Positions 46,262-56,120 of a stretch of DNA of 64,000 nucleotides are shown one piece after another; the first letter of the stretch is position 1, and each line of letters starts with the position of its first letter. Source of the DNA: Belliella filtrata (GTDB taxonomy: Bacteria; Bacteroidota; Bacteroidia; Cytophagales; Cyclobacteriaceae). The translations under genes were made by a program, and so were the position numbers. The notes beneath the pieces were generated by a model, which saw only the letters and a program-made list of their open reading frames with translations, was not told the DNA's origin and did no database searches. The stretch covers positions 1 to 64,000 of the forward strand of contig NZ_JAKZGP010000008.1 of NCBI RefSeq assembly GCF_022549775.1. Direction: 5' to 3'.

Positions 46262-47356
46262 TTATTCACCCTTTTTTAAAAGCTCATAGAGTTTCAAATT
46301 GATATAGATGACTTCCTTCCCCTTATTCTCAGAGGCAAGAACACCTAAGTCCTCCAAAGACTTCAAATAGTTGCTCGCTGTTTTTCTATTCAGGAGCAGA
46401 TTTTCTACCAAAAATTCAATTTTACAATAAGGATGTACAAAAAGCTGTTCTATCAAATCTTTCGAATAAATTCTAGGTAACTTCTCCTGAACCAATTTTT
46501 GTGTTTCGTTGAACAGTAGATTGATTTTGCTGATTTGCTCAATTGTGCTTTGAGCGGTCTGCTCTATGCCTTTGAGCATATATAATATCCAACCCTCCCA
46601 ATTGTTCTTAGTCCGAACTTCCTGTAATAACCGGTAGTAATCTACCTTGTTTTGGATAATAAAAGAACTCAGGTACAATACAGGTTCATTTAAAAGTCCT
46701 TTCAAAATCAAATACAAAACATTGATAATCCTACCAGTTCTACCATTTCCATCATAAAAAGGATGGATGCTTTCAAATTGATAATGCTGAATGGCTAACT
46801 TGATTAATGGAGAAACATCATCTTTATCATCATTTAGGTACTCCTCTGAATTTTTCATCAAGCTATTAATTGTATCAAAATTATCAGGAGGTGTATAAAT
46901 TACCTCATTAGTCAAATTATTGATTAATGCTGTTCCTGGAAGTTTTCTTAGCCCAGCATTATTTTCTTCTAATTCTTTTTGAAGGGAAATTATTCCGTTA
47001 GTATTAAGAAATCCCTTCTCTTTGATAGAGGTTGTTCCCATAATTAGAGCTTCTCTGTATCTTAGAACCTCTTTGGTTGCATTATCAGGTTTAGCTGATT
47101 TTGCATATAAAGCTTGATAGAGTTTATCTTGAGTTGTAATCACGTTCTCAATTTCAGAACTTGCTTGTGCTTCTTTTAAAATCACAGCATTGATGAGGAT
47201 GTTTGGGTTGGGTAATGTACTCGTAAGACCTTTTAATTCTGCTAATGCCACTGCAGATTTGCTTTCCTGTTTTAGGATTGTAATGGTCTCAACCAAAGAG
47301 TTCTTTGGAGGAAGATGAGGTAAATCGTTAAATGCTTTACTTGGCTTTACAGTCAT
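46262..47356 (-). CDS. Fic family protein (likely AMP transferase) with built-in inhibitory helix
   Basis: 364 residues. The Fic active site is HPFYDGNGR (His198-Arg206). The N-terminal segment contains SSEIEN (66-71), matching the inhibitory [S/T]xxxE[G/N] motif of class II Fic proteins; Glu70 would block the ATP site. The C-terminal about 70 residues look like a winged helix ('LLLNRKTASNYLKSLEDLGVLASENKGKEVIYINLKLYELL'). Such proteins add AMP or another phosphate group to a target. It overlaps the upstream regulator by four bases (ATGA). The target is unknown. Confidence 0.93.
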   Translation of the reverse strand: MTVKPSKAFNDLPHLPPKNSLVETITILKQESKSAVALAELKGLTSTLPNPNILINAVILKEAQASSEIENVITTQDKLYQALYAKSAKPDNATKEVLRYREALIMGTTSIKEKGFLNTNGIISLQKELEENNAGLRKLPGTALINNLTNEVIYTPPDNFDTINSLMKNSEEYLNDDKDDVSPLIKLAIQHYQFESIHPFYDGNGRTGRIINVLYLILKGLLNEPVLYLSSFIIQNKVDYYRLLQEVRTKNNWEGWILYMLKGIEQTAQSTIEQISKINLLFNETQKLVQEKLPRIYSKDLIEQLFVHPYCKIEFLVENLLLNRKTASNYLKSLEDLGVLASENKGKEVIYINLKLYELLKKGE

Positions 47357-47679
47357 TTCTTCTTATTCGCTTTAACAAATTTGGCTCTTTCCTCTGCAAC
47401 TTTTAGTGCTTCTATTCCTAAATCTTCATCTTGAATTTCAAACAAAATCTTGTCACTTAGGAACAAAACTAAAAGGGCTTCTGCGTCATACTTGTATATG
47501 TCCGCTAGTTTCAGAACCACTTCTTTTGTAATTCTCCGTTCCCCACGCTCCATTTTACTCAAAATTGCAAAGTCAATATCGAGCAAGGATGCAACTTTCC
47601 GTAAAGTTAGTTCTTTATCTTTACGTATGCTTCTTAACTTTTCGCCTATTGTTTCTGTTGATACGATACATGTTGACAT
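47353..47679 (-). CDS. XRE-type helix-turn-helix regulator coupled to fic
   Basis: 108 residues. The helix-turn-helix spans about 10-65 ('IGEKLRSIRKDKELTLRKVASLLDIDFAILSKMERGERRITKEVVLKLADIY'). The charged C-terminal tail may dimerise. It overlaps fic by four bases and likely represses the pair. The listed start (ATG 47679) lies within a palindrome; an in-frame GTG five codons later is an alternative. Similar regulators accompany toxin-antitoxin or restriction-modification genes in this phylum. Confidence 0.88.
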   Translation of the reverse strand: MSTCIVSTETIGEKLRSIRKDKELTLRKVASLLDIDFAILSKMERGERRITKEVVLKLADIYKYDAEALLVLFLSDKILFEIQDEDLGIEALKVAEERAKFVKANKKK

Positions 47680-47694
47680 AATGTGTCAAAATTA
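47673..47694 (-). promoter_or_regulatory. Operator overlapping promoter and start codon of the XRE/fic unit
   Basis: TTGACA-N5-TGTCAA is a perfect dyad at 47673-47689. On the minus strand TAATTTTG (47687-47694, fits TAnnTTTG) shares its last bases with the dyad, and the regulator's ATG is at 47677-47679. Binding would block both polymerase and ribosome. Confidence 0.65.
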
Positions 47695-47823
47695 GAAAAG
47701 ATTTTGAATTAATTCGAATCCTTTTCAACATCGATGTAGCGTGTTGGGGAACAAATCACTGTGTTGGTTGTTTTTTGATTTTTAACTTATATATTCATTG
47801 ATCAAATTAAAAATTTTCGATTT

Positions 47824-48033
47824 ATGAGTAATCAGGACAAGCAAATGACAAGTAGAAAGCTTTTATGGTCTTCTTTGTTGATTACAATTGCTGTGGTAAT
47901 TTTAAATATTTTTTTATTTCATGAAGCGACAAGTCTTTTCAGAATAGTCGCAGGAGGAATTGGGTTCTTTACAGTGTTATATGCATTTATGTGTTGGACT
48001 TATAGCCTTCCTTTTATCAAATTGAAAAAATAG
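47824..48033 (+). CDS. Small two-helix membrane protein
   Basis: 69 residues: a short polar N-terminus followed by two membrane helices (about 14-31 and 38-58) and a basic end, 'IKLKK'. No family was recognised. It stands between the fic/regulator unit and xerD with its own AT-rich upstream region. The open frame and composition look genuine, but it is short. Confidence 0.55.
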   Translation: MSNQDKQMTSRKLLWSSLLITIAVVILNIFLFHEATSLFRIVAGGIGFFTVLYAFMCWTYSLPFIKLKK

Positions 48034-48168
48034 CGAAGTTATTTGTCTGGATTGGGTTGCTTTTATTTTTGTAGATAAGAAATAATGGTAAGTTTTGACT
48101 TACTTTAAAGCATGTGATGTATCATTCTAATTTCCCTTAGCTGAATCTTAACTAATCCATTGAACCAT

Positions 48169-49071
48169 ATGTCAACTTGGACTTCATACCAAAAGCAATT
48201 CCAACACTACTTGAAGCTAGAAAGGTCTTTGAGCAAAAACTCAATCATTGCTTATCAGCAAGATATTTCTAAGCTTAGCGCATACATGGAACAAAGTTTT
48301 CCGTCGGTTTCTCCACTACAAGTTAGGCTGGGGCATCTGAGGAGTTTTGTCAATGATTTGGCTAGTTTAGAGATTTCTGCTTATTCACAATCAAGGATAA
48401 TTTCAGGAATCAAGGCCTTCTATCGCTTTTTAATGTATGAAGACCTGATCACTGAAGACCCTGCTCAACTCCTCGAGACGCCCAAGCTCGGGAGGAAGTT
48501 ACCAGATACATTGAGTTATGAGGATATCAGTACTATACTTGAAAGTATTGAGCTTGGCCAGCCTGAAGGACATAGAAATAGGGCGATGCTGGAGATACTT
48601 TATAGTTCAGGTCTGCGGGTGTCGGAGTTGGTTGATTTGAAAATAGGGAATGTATATTTTGACATAGGTTTTTTGAGAGTTACTGGAAAAGGGAACAAGG
48701 AAAGACTTGTACCTATCGGCACTGATGCGATCAAGTATTTAAAAATCTACCTGAATGAGGTTAGGAAAAATCAATCCATAGCCAAAGGTCATGAGGAGGT
48801 TGTCTTTTTGAATAGAAGAGGTAAAAAGCTCACAAGGGTGATGATTTTTTTGATCATCAAAAAACAAGTGAAAATAGCTGGAATTAGCAAAAATGTGAGT
48901 CCACACACTTTCAGGCATAGTTTTGCTACACATTTGATAGAAGGAGGTGCGGACTTGAGGGCAGTACAAGAGATGCTGGGGCATGAAAGCATTACCACTA
49001 CGGAGATTTATACTCATTTGGATAGAGACTACTTGAGACAGGTACTCAATGAATTTCATCCTAGAAAATGA
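48169..49071 (+). CDS. xerD: Tyrosine recombinase XerD
   Basis: 300 residues from ATG 48169 ('MSTWTSYQKQF'); an in-frame TTG three codons earlier is less likely. The N-terminal SAM-like core-binding domain covers about 5-90. The catalytic domain holds 'SSGLRVSELVDL' (first Arg), 'TGKGNKERLVPIG' (Lys), 'SPHTFRHSFATHLIEGGADLRAVQEMLGHESI' (His, Arg, His) and 'TTEIYTH' (nucleophile Tyr). Length and 'LIEGGADLRAVQEMLGH' match Xer proteins that resolve chromosome dimers, not phage integrases. Confidence 0.94.
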   Translation: MSTWTSYQKQFQHYLKLERSLSKNSIIAYQQDISKLSAYMEQSFPSVSPLQVRLGHLRSFVNDLASLEISAYSQSRIISGIKAFYRFLMYEDLITEDPAQLLETPKLGRKLPDTLSYEDISTILESIELGQPEGHRNRAMLEILYSSGLRVSELVDLKIGNVYFDIGFLRVTGKGNKERLVPIGTDAIKYLKIYLNEVRKNQSIAKGHEEVVFLNRRGKKLTRVMIFLIIKKQVKIAGISKNVSPHTFRHSFATHLIEGGADLRAVQEMLGHESITTTEIYTHLDRDYLRQVLNEFHPRK

Positions 49072-49080
49072 AGCATATTT

Positions 49081-49761
49081 CTAAAAATTAAATTTTACAG
49101 CAACACTTGGTTGAATCAGCTCAAAAGGCGTTCTTCTTGGGTTTAGCCTGACTTGTCCTTGATCGTTGTAAGATGCGTCTTGTTTTGTTAGGATATCCAT
49201 TTCTCCAGAATTGATATAACTAACGCGAAGCTCGAGAAAAGTCTCCCGACTTTCATTCAAAGGGATCATTACACCACCACCCAATTGATACAATAGGGCC
49301 CAATCGTAGACTTCAGTACCAGAAGACAAAGGCTCACTAAGCCTGTTCTCGCGGACTCTTGATCTCGTGAATGTATGAATCCCTCCCAGTTGAGCCTCCA
49401 CAAAAGGTAAGACCCCAAAGCTTGTCTCTGGCATTATTCTGATGAGTCCTGTGAGGTAAGCCGCGTTATTATTTCTACGAATTCTAAAACGCTGCTCCGT
49501 TCCATTGATGATACTATTGCTTCTTGTAAGTGCTGAACCATACCTGCTGTAGCCAAGTTCACCACCTAGGTATATGGGAGTGCTCGATAATCGAAATAGT
49601 CCCTGAATACTGACAGAAGGTACAAATAGTCCTTCCACTTCATTTTGCAATGCACCTGTGGCAATGCCTCCATTGAGATGGACACCTCCAAAGTGATTTT
49701 GAGCTTTTAGGGATGTGCCAAATAATAAAAGTAAAAAAAACGAAAAGATTAGTTCCTTCAT
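49081..49761 (-). CDS. Outer membrane beta-barrel protein
   Basis: 226 residues with a signal peptide ('IFSFFLLLLFGTSLKAQ'). The mature part consists of alternating strands: 'FGGVHLNGGIATGAL', 'PIYLGGELGYSRYGS', 'AAYLTGLIRIM', 'ALLYQLGGGVMIPL', 'ETFLELRVSYINSG', ending 'ELIQPSVAVKFNF' with a C-terminal Phe as barrels require. It resembles the porin-family/outer membrane beta-barrel group of Bacteroidota. It is convergent with xerD and alone in its orientation. The function is unknown. Confidence 0.8.
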   Translation of the reverse strand: MKELIFSFFLLLLFGTSLKAQNHFGGVHLNGGIATGALQNEVEGLFVPSVSIQGLFRLSSTPIYLGGELGYSRYGSALTRSNSIINGTEQRFRIRRNNNAAYLTGLIRIMPETSFGVLPFVEAQLGGIHTFTRSRVRENRLSEPLSSGTEVYDWALLYQLGGGVMIPLNESRETFLELRVSYINSGEMDILTKQDASYNDQGQVRLNPRRTPFELIQPSVAVKFNF

Positions 49762-49974
49762 GAGCTTGGAGATTTATTCGTTATTTTATACGAGAACTAA
49801 GAAGCTTGGTTTTTTGATCTTTAGCAGTTTTAAAAATGTCGTTTTCTAAAAGCAAAGTACATGTTGAAATGTAATTGTTTGATGAAGAATGGTATTGAGT
49901 TCATTATCACATTTTTTCTTCGCAAAAATTCATATTTACTGTAATTTAGCAATCTGAAATTAAAATCCAACACT

Positions 49975-51018
49975 GTGTACAAAGCCATTATTAAGCCTAT
50001 TCTTTTCAAAAGGAGTCCCGAGTCAGCACATTACTTCACTTTCGCTTGGATCAAAAGATTGTTCAACTTGCCGATAATTAAACCAATTGTAAAAAGTCAG
50101 TTTGAGCTAGAAGATCCTACTTTGGAGCGAGAGGTTTTTGGGTTGAAATTCAAAAACCCCATTGGTCTGGCGGCTGGTTTTGACAAAGATGCGAAAGTGA
50201 TAGATGAGATGTCACTTTTGGGTTTTGGTTTTATTGAAATTGGTACATTGACGCCCAAGCCTCAAGAAGGAAATCCAAAACCAAGGATGTTTAGACTTCC
50301 CAAAGATCAAGCGATCATCAATAGGATGGGTTTCAATAATGGTGGGGTTGAGGAAGCTGTGCAGAGGTTGCGAAATAGAATATCTGATGTTATCATAGGT
50401 GGGAATATTGGCAAAAACAAAGTTACTCCAAACGAACTAGCTGAGGATGATTACTTGATTTGCCTAGAAGCATTACATCCATATGTGGATTATTTTGTAG
50501 TTAATGTGAGCTCTCCCAATACACCAAACTTGAGAGACCTTCAAGAAAAGGAACCTTTGAAAAAATTACTGTCCGCAGTCAAAATCGCCAATGACAAAAA
50601 AGATAAACCAAAACCAATTTTGCTTAAAATTGCTCCGGATTTAACAGAAGGGCAGCTGGATGATATCATTGAGATAGTAAAAGAAACGGGTATAGATGGA
50701 GTGATTGCTACAAATACCACGATCGATAGAAGTCAACTGAGTACTGGTGCCGATCAAGTAGCTGCTATGGGTGCAGGTGGACTAAGCGGCAAAGTGCTTG
50801 CGAAAAGGAGTACAGAAGTGATTAGGTATTTGTCTGAGCGATCTGGTGCAGCATTTCCTATCATAGGGGTTGGAGGGGTTTTCACAGCTCAAGATGCAAT
50901 TGACAAGCTAGAGGCTGGTGCTAGCTTGGTACAAGTATATACAGGTATGATCTATGAAGGCCCAGGGATAGTTAAGACTATCAAAAAAGGGCTTTTGTCA
51001 CATTTTCAAAATCCATAA
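49975..51018 (+). CDS. pyrD: Dihydroorotate dehydrogenase (quinone), class 2
   Basis: 347 residues starting at GTG 49975. The N-terminal helical extension ('[25 protein letters not shown]') is the membrane-docking part found only in the quinone-linked class. FMN site and catalysis: '[11 protein letters not shown]', 'NRMGFNNGG', '[14 protein letters not shown]' (Ser base), 'NTTIDR' and '[36 protein letters not shown]'. It makes orotate for pyrimidine synthesis. pyrF lies 3.4 kb downstream on the same strand. Confidence 0.96.
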   Translation: MYKAIIKPILFKRSPESAHYFTFAWIKRLFNLPIIKPIVKSQFELEDPTLEREVFGLKFKNPIGLAAGFDKDAKVIDEMSLLGFGFIEIGTLTPKPQEGNPKPRMFRLPKDQAIINRMGFNNGGVEEAVQRLRNRISDVIIGGNIGKNKVTPNELAEDDYLICLEALHPYVDYFVVNVSSPNTPNLRDLQEKEPLKKLLSAVKIANDKKDKPKPILLKIAPDLTEGQLDDIIEIVKETGIDGVIATNTTIDRSQLSTGADQVAAMGAGGLSGKVLAKRSTEVIRYLSERSGAAFPIIGVGGVFTAQDAIDKLEAGASLVQVYTGMIYEGPGIVKTIKKGLLSHFQNP

Positions 51019-51079
51019 GTGAGAAATCTGTATATTTCGATTTCATTGTTAGCGTAATTTCATTCAGGAAAAATTCAAT

Positions 51080-53596
51080 ATGGCTTCACAAGCACCAAGA
51101 ACAAATACTTTTAGAAAGAAAAATGAGACGAGAGCCAAGGCTAGTGAGAAGAAACAAAGTAAGTTCTCCGTTGCTTTTCTAAAAAACAAAAAGATTCCTA
51201 TTACCATAGGGATAGTGTTGATTATATTGGCTATTGTAATGTTTTTTGCTTTTGTGAGCTATTTATTCACAGGAAAGGCAGACCAGAGTGCCTTATCAGC
51301 TTTGGATCAGGGTTTGAGAGAAAGTGCCAATGAGACAAAAAATTGGCAAGGGTATTTTGGGGCTTATGTAGCAGAGTTATTTATCAAAAGATGGTTTGGA
51401 ATAGCCGCTTTCTTGTTGCCACCGTTCTTATTTTTGTTAGGGGTAAAGCTGGCATTTAAGGTCGCTTTGTTTTCACTATCGAGATATAGCACTTTTGCAC
51501 TATTTTTCACCTTTTGGCTTGGGCTATTTACTGGATATATTGTACAGCTAATTGATGGATATTCAGCTTTCAACAACCTAAGTGGAGGCTTTGGCTATGA
51601 ACTTGGTAGGTTATCAAATGATTTTTTAGGCTGGGGTAGTTTCGTTTTGATAGCTGGTGCTTTGTTGATTTTTGTGATTTTCTTTTTCAACATAGATCAA
51701 CTGAGCTGGTCTAATGCTTCTACATCTGATGAAATGGACGCAGATACGAGCTTGGAGGATGATAATGATACTGATGAAATCACAGAGGACAGTTTCAAAG
51801 TAGATGATGAAGAAGAAGAGGACGTCAATGATTTGTTTAAAAAAATGGTGGAAAATTCTTCTGAGAATTCCAATTCAGAAGTTGAACCTGATGATGATGG
51901 AAGCTCATGGACGATCAATGCTCCTGAAAACGATACCAAAAAACCTATCTCACAACCTGAATTCAATATAGAAGGTATAGCTGACTTACCTGATGAAGAG
52001 GAGGTAGTAGGGAAAGCGGAAGAGGATAGAAAGTTTTCAGTTCATCAAGTAGATGAGGAGGAAAAGACGGCTGATCAAGTTGCCAATTTGGATCCTTACG
52101 ACCCTACGCTTGATTTGCCAAAATATCAATATCCAAGCATAGAATTGCTAAATGAATATGATGTCAAGAAAGTGACTGTAACCAGGCAAGAGCTAGAAGA
52201 GAATAAGAATAAAATTGTAGAAACACTTGTCAATTTTAAAATAGGCATTCAAGAAATCAAGGCGACGATAGGTCCTACAGTGACCTTGTATGAGATCGTG
52301 CCTGATCCAGGGGTGAAAATTTCAAAAATCAAAAACCTTGAAGATGATATAGCTCTAAGTTTAGCTGCATTAGGGATCAGGATCATCGCCCCAATACCCG
52401 GGAAAGGTACTATCGGTATAGAAGTTCCAAATAAAAACAGGGAGCTTGTGCCAGCAAGGGCAGTTTTGGGTACGGAGAAGTTCATGCACAGTGACAAAGA
52501 TTTGCCTGTAGCTTTAGGGAAGACAATTTCCAATGAGGTTTTTGTGATGGATTTGGCCAAGATGCCTCACTTGCTTATGGCTGGTGCTACTGGACAAGGT
52601 AAGTCAGTCGGCTTAAATATGATTCTGGCCTCCTTGGTGTACAAAAAGCACCCTTCACAATTAAAATTTGTACTCGTCGATCCGAAGAAAGTGGAATTGA
52701 CGCTATTTAATAAAATTGAGAGGCATTTTCTTGCTAAGCTCCCAGGAGCTGAAGAAGCAATCATCACAGATACCAAGAAAGTAATTTATACCTTGAATTC
52801 ACTTTGTACGGAGATGGATAATAGGTATGACTTGCTCAAAGATGCTGGATGTAGGAATCTCAAAGAATACAATGCGAAATTTGTAGCACGTAAACTGAAT
52901 CCAGAAAAAGGTCACCGATTCATGCCTTATATCGTTTTGGTAATAGATGAATTGGCGGACTTGATGATGACAGCCGGTAAGGAGATCGAAGCTCCTATAG
53001 CAAGATTGGCACAGCTTGCTAGGGCTATTGGGATACACTTGGTGGTAGCCACTCAGCGGCCTTCAGTAAATGTGATCACAGGTATCATCAAAGCGAATTT
53101 CCCTGCAAGATTATCATTTAGAGTGACTTCTAAGATTGATAGTAGAACGATCCTAGATGCTGGAGGCGCAGATCAATTAATTGGTATGGGAGATATGCTC
53201 CTGTCTTCAGGTTCAGAAATGACCAGGTTGCAGTGTGCATTTTTGGATACACCAGAGGTGGATGCGATTTGTGATTGGATAGGTGAGCAAGGAGGGTATC
53301 CAGATGCTTACCTTTTGCCTGAGTTTGTTGGAGAAGAAGGTGATGGAAGCTCACTAGACGTCGATTTGGCAGACAGAGATCCATTGTTTGACGATGCTGC
53401 AAGGTTGATAGTAATGCATCAGCAAGGTAGTACCTCATTGATTCAGAGGAAATTAAAGCTAGGTTATAATAGAGCCGGTAGGATTATTGATCAGCTGGAG
53501 GCTGCAGGGGTTGTAGGAGCTTTTGAAGGTAGTAAAGCCAGAGAAGTATTGATTCAAGATGAAGCAAGTTTGGAACGGTTGTTGAGTAGTCTTTAA
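51080..53596 (+). CDS. ftsK: DNA translocase FtsK
   Basis: 838 residues. About four membrane helices lie in the first 205 residues. An acidic linker at about 210-335 (Asp/Glu-rich) precedes the motor. The alpha and beta domains include 'MAGATGQGKSVGLN' (Walker A), 'LVDPKKVELTLFN' and 'YIVLVIDELADLMM' (Walker B), 'ARAIGIHLVVATQRPSVNVITG' and 'GMGDMLL'. The C-terminal winged gamma domain is 'AARLIVMHQQGSTSLIQRKLKLGYNRAGRIIDQLEAAGVVG'. It pumps DNA at the septum and should work with the nearby xerD in dimer resolution. Confidence 0.97.
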   Translation: MASQAPRTNTFRKKNETRAKASEKKQSKFSVAFLKNKKIPITIGIVLIILAIVMFFAFVSYLFTGKADQSALSALDQGLRESANETKNWQGYFGAYVAELFIKRWFGIAAFLLPPFLFLLGVKLAFKVALFSLSRYSTFALFFTFWLGLFTGYIVQLIDGYSAFNNLSGGFGYELGRLSNDFLGWGSFVLIAGALLIFVIFFFNIDQLSWSNASTSDEMDADTSLEDDNDTDEITEDSFKVDDEEEEDVNDLFKKMVENSSENSNSEVEPDDDGSSWTINAPENDTKKPISQPEFNIEGIADLPDEEEVVGKAEEDRKFSVHQVDEEEKTADQVANLDPYDPTLDLPKYQYPSIELLNEYDVKKVTVTRQELEENKNKIVETLVNFKIGIQEIKATIGPTVTLYEIVPDPGVKISKIKNLEDDIALSLAALGIRIIAPIPGKGTIGIEVPNKNRELVPARAVLGTEKFMHSDKDLPVALGKTISNEVFVMDLAKMPHLLMAGATGQGKSVGLNMILASLVYKKHPSQLKFVLVDPKKVELTLFNKIERHFLAKLPGAEEAIITDTKKVIYTLNSLCTEMDNRYDLLKDAGCRNLKEYNAKFVARKLNPEKGHRFMPYIVLVIDELADLMMTAGKEIEAPIARLAQLARAIGIHLVVATQRPSVNVITGIIKANFPARLSFRVTSKIDSRTILDAGGADQLIGMGDMLLSSGSEMTRLQCAFLDTPEVDAICDWIGEQGGYPDAYLLPEFVGEEGDGSSLDVDLADRDPLFDDAARLIVMHQQGSTSLIQRKLKLGYNRAGRIIDQLEAAGVVGAFEGSKAREVLIQDEASLERLLSSL

Positions 53597-53632
53597 AGCT
53601 TAATTAAAGCATTATTCAAAGCAAGTTGAAGT

Positions 53633-54289
53633 ATGATTAACAGAGTATATATATTAGTATTTTTGTTTACAAGCATTTTTGGAGTTGCCCATGCGCAGAA
53701 GGATCCTAATGCAAAAGCTGTCTTGGATGCAGTAAGTAAAAAGTATCAATCTTTGGCCGGTATGAAGGCGACATTTGAGTATTCCTATGCTATGTCTGGT
53801 GAATCAGCTCAAAGTCAATCAGGGGAGATTGCGATCAAAGGTGACAAGTATCATCTTGTCTTGCCTGAACAAGGACAGGAAATATTCAACAATGGCAAGA
53901 CTGTTTGGACTTTTATCAATTCAGGAGGCTACAAAGAAGTCACTATTAACAATTCCAATGAGATGGAAGATGAGTTAAAGCCTTCTTCAGTTTACACGAT
54001 TTATCAGAAAGGTTACAATTATAAGCTACTTGGTGAAAAAAACATCAATGGGGTTTTGGTGCAAGAGATAGAGTTGAAAGCTGAGAAATCTGGAGCACCC
54101 TTTAAGAAGGTGAACCTTTGGGTAGATAAAAACAAAAAAGACCTTGTAGGATGGGAGATCACAGATGATCAAGGTGGTAAGCTTAAATACCAATTCAAGT
54201 CTGTGGATACCAGCCTAAAGCTTGCTGACGATTATTTTGTATTCAATCCACAAAAACATGGAAAAGTCGAAATCATTGACTTGCGCTGA
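53633..54289 (+). CDS. LolA-like outer membrane lipoprotein carrier
   Basis: 218 residues with a signal peptide ('VFLFTSIFGVAHAQ'). 'DAVSKKYQSLAGMKATFEYSY', 'SGEIAIKGDKYHLVLPEQGQEIFNNGKTVWTFI' and 'VNLWVDKNKKDLVGWEITDDQGGKLKYQFKSVD' follow the LolA pattern: an open beta half-barrel with a hydrophobic pocket. It would carry lipoproteins through the periplasm, a role in keeping with the many lipoproteins here. It lies 36 bases after ftsK, the same ftsK-lolA order that is common in bacteria. Confidence 0.88.
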   Translation: MINRVYILVFLFTSIFGVAHAQKDPNAKAVLDAVSKKYQSLAGMKATFEYSYAMSGESAQSQSGEIAIKGDKYHLVLPEQGQEIFNNGKTVWTFINSGGYKEVTINNSNEMEDELKPSSVYTIYQKGYNYKLLGEKNINGVLVQEIELKAEKSGAPFKKVNLWVDKNKKDLVGWEITDDQGGKLKYQFKSVDTSLKLADDYFVFNPQKHGKVEIIDLR

Positions 54290-54313
54290 TATCTGTATAG
54301 CAATAGTATTTAT

Positions 54314-54332
54314 GGTCAATTGATCATTGTCC
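54314..54332 (+). terminator. Possible weak terminator after the lolA-like gene
   Basis: GGTCAAT (54314-54320) can pair with ATTGTCC (54326-54332), with one T-T mismatch and a 5-base loop. A TTTTTT run begins nine bases later. This is weak evidence. Confidence 0.3.
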
Positions 54333-54444
54333 TCCTAATATTTTTTAATATACATTTATTTGCGGAAGTAGGCAGGGGGATAATCAAAGCTTTTTAATTT
54401 TTTTAAAATCAAAAATGTCTATTTTTGCCCAAACCGTAAAAAGC

Positions 54445-55263
54445 ATGGACAAACTTACCTTATTTAAGCAAATTGAGAAGAAGCAATCATTTTTATGTAT
54501 AGGTCTTGACACAGACCTCCATAGAATCCCTCAGCATTTGCTAGAATATGAAGATCCTATTTTTGAGTTTAACAAGCAGATAATCGATGCTACCCAAGAT
54601 CTGGCGGTAGCTTATAAGCCAAATACAGCTTTCTATGAGGCGCTTGGCGCAAGGGGTTGGCAAAGTTTGGCAAGAACATTAGATTACATTCCCAAAGAAA
54701 TTTTCACTATAGCTGATGCCAAAAGAGGAGATATTGGCAACACTTCTAGTCTATATGCTCAAGCATTTTTTGACCGAATGAACTTTGACTCTGTTACGGT
54801 AGCGCCCTATATGGGGGTAGACAGTGTAAGTCCTTTTTTGTCTTTTGAGGGTAAGTGGGTGATTCTTCTTGCCTTGACATCTAATGAGGGGAGTCAAGAT
54901 TTTCAATTGATACAATCGCAACATGGTAAGCCTTTTTATCAACATGTACTTGAAAAAAGTCAGGAGTGGGGAAATACTGATAACCTCATGTATGTCGTGG
55001 GAGCCACTAGGGGTGAGCTTATCGCTGAAGTAAGGAAGATCGTTCCAGATCATTTTTTTCTCGTGCCAGGTGTTGGTGCACAAGGTGGTAGCTTGGAAGA
55101 GGTAGCTAAATATGGCATGAATTCACATTGTGGACTCTTGGTGAATTCTTCTAGAGGAATTATATATGCGAGCATTGGAGAGGATTTTGCAAACGCTGCT
55201 AGAGAAGAAGCTGCGAAACTTCAAGTTGAGATGAGAGAGCTTTTACAAAGATTTTGTAAATAA
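54445..55263 (+). CDS. pyrF: Orotidine 5'-phosphate decarboxylase (long type)
   Basis: 272 residues from ATG 54445 ('[24 protein letters not shown]'), which matches the family start; an ATG ten codons upstream (54415) would add an unconserved extension. It decarboxylates OMP to UMP. The catalytic DxKxxDI motif is '[16 protein letters not shown]'. '[16 protein letters not shown]' and '[16 protein letters not shown]' bind phosphate, and '[11 protein letters not shown]' closes the barrel. It is the long form typical of Bacteroidota and Actinobacteria. Confidence 0.95.
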   Translation: MDKLTLFKQIEKKQSFLCIGLDTDLHRIPQHLLEYEDPIFEFNKQIIDATQDLAVAYKPNTAFYEALGARGWQSLARTLDYIPKEIFTIADAKRGDIGNTSSLYAQAFFDRMNFDSVTVAPYMGVDSVSPFLSFEGKWVILLALTSNEGSQDFQLIQSQHGKPFYQHVLEKSQEWGNTDNLMYVVGATRGELIAEVRKIVPDHFFLVPGVGAQGGSLEEVAKYGMNSHCGLLVNSSRGIIYASIGEDFANAAREEAAKLQVEMRELLQRFCK

Positions 55264-55446
55264 TTTCTGCCTTTGATCTTTTTTCTAAATTCTACTTCAA
55301 ATACCCATAGAGCTAGTGTAGACTTTTGATACTTACAGAAAGTATTGCCTATTTATTATTGGAAGTTACTCAAAAAGCTTTACCTGTATTCTGGTATGGT
55401 GAATACAGAGGTGTTTTTAACTTTTGTTTTATCTAATTTTTCTACA

Positions 55447-56118
55447 ATGAAATTTCAGGAAGATTTTCTACAAACTGTGTGGAAGTACCAATATTTTGAC
55501 AAGCGGCGCCTTGATACTTCTTCAGGCGATTCAATTCAAATTAAGAAAATTGGTTTTCACAATTTCTATGAAGGGCTTGATTTTTTGGAATCAAATGTTC
55601 AATCTTGAGTGTTTTAGATACGTGAAGGTGCATTTGATAGCTTCTGATTGGAAACATCATGACCAGGATTCTTACCCTTGATATAACAGTGTAATACTTC
55701 ATGTGGTATGGGAGGATGATTATCCAATTTTAAGACTTTACAAGACGAATTTGGCATTACTATTCCCGACTATTGGAAGTATTATTATCAATCTGATAAA
55801 AAGTCTGGGAAGAAAATCAGTGGGAGGGTCAATGCTAATTCATTTAATCTTTTGATTATAAATTTTGTAGTACCTATATGCTTTGCATATGGTAAATACA
55901 TACAGGAAACCAGCTGACAGGAGCGATGCTTTGATTTGTTGCAATCTATTGCTTCGGAAGAGAATTACATCGTCAGAAAGTTCAACTCTTGTGGTTGTAA
56001 AGCACAGAATTCTTTTGATTCCCAAGGTATGATTGGTTTTTTTGGGAACTATTGCTAACACAAAAAGTGCCTCGATTGTAAAGTTGGGCAGAACTTGCTT
56101 AAGCCGAGCAAGAAATGA
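55447..56118 (+). pseudogene. Decayed DUF2851 family gene
   Basis: This stretch holds pieces of one DUF2851 protein in shifting frames. ATG 55447 starts 'MKFQEDFLQTVWKYQYFDKRRL' and runs through 'GFHNFYEGLDFLESN' to a TGA at 55606. The next frame continues 'VKVHLIASDWKHH' to a TGA at 55679 and then 'YNSVILHVVWEDDYP'. From about 55741 the first frame resumes with 'SFNLLIINFVVPICFAYGKY', a TGA (55915), 'SEENYIVRKFNSCGCKAQNSFDSQ', a TAA (56056) and 'KKCLDCKVGQNLLK'. The family is about 420 residues; only some 220 codons remain, so the middle is deleted. It cannot make a protein. Confidence 0.82.
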
Positions 56119-56120
56119 TT

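Noticed and set aside
46262-47694. The XRE/Fic pair as part of a prophage
   Set aside because: No structural, packaging or replication genes are nearby; core genes resume on both sides.
48169-49071. Tyrosine recombinase as integrase of a mobile element
   Set aside because: Length and motifs match core XerD, no flanking attachment repeats were seen, and it sits among core genes.
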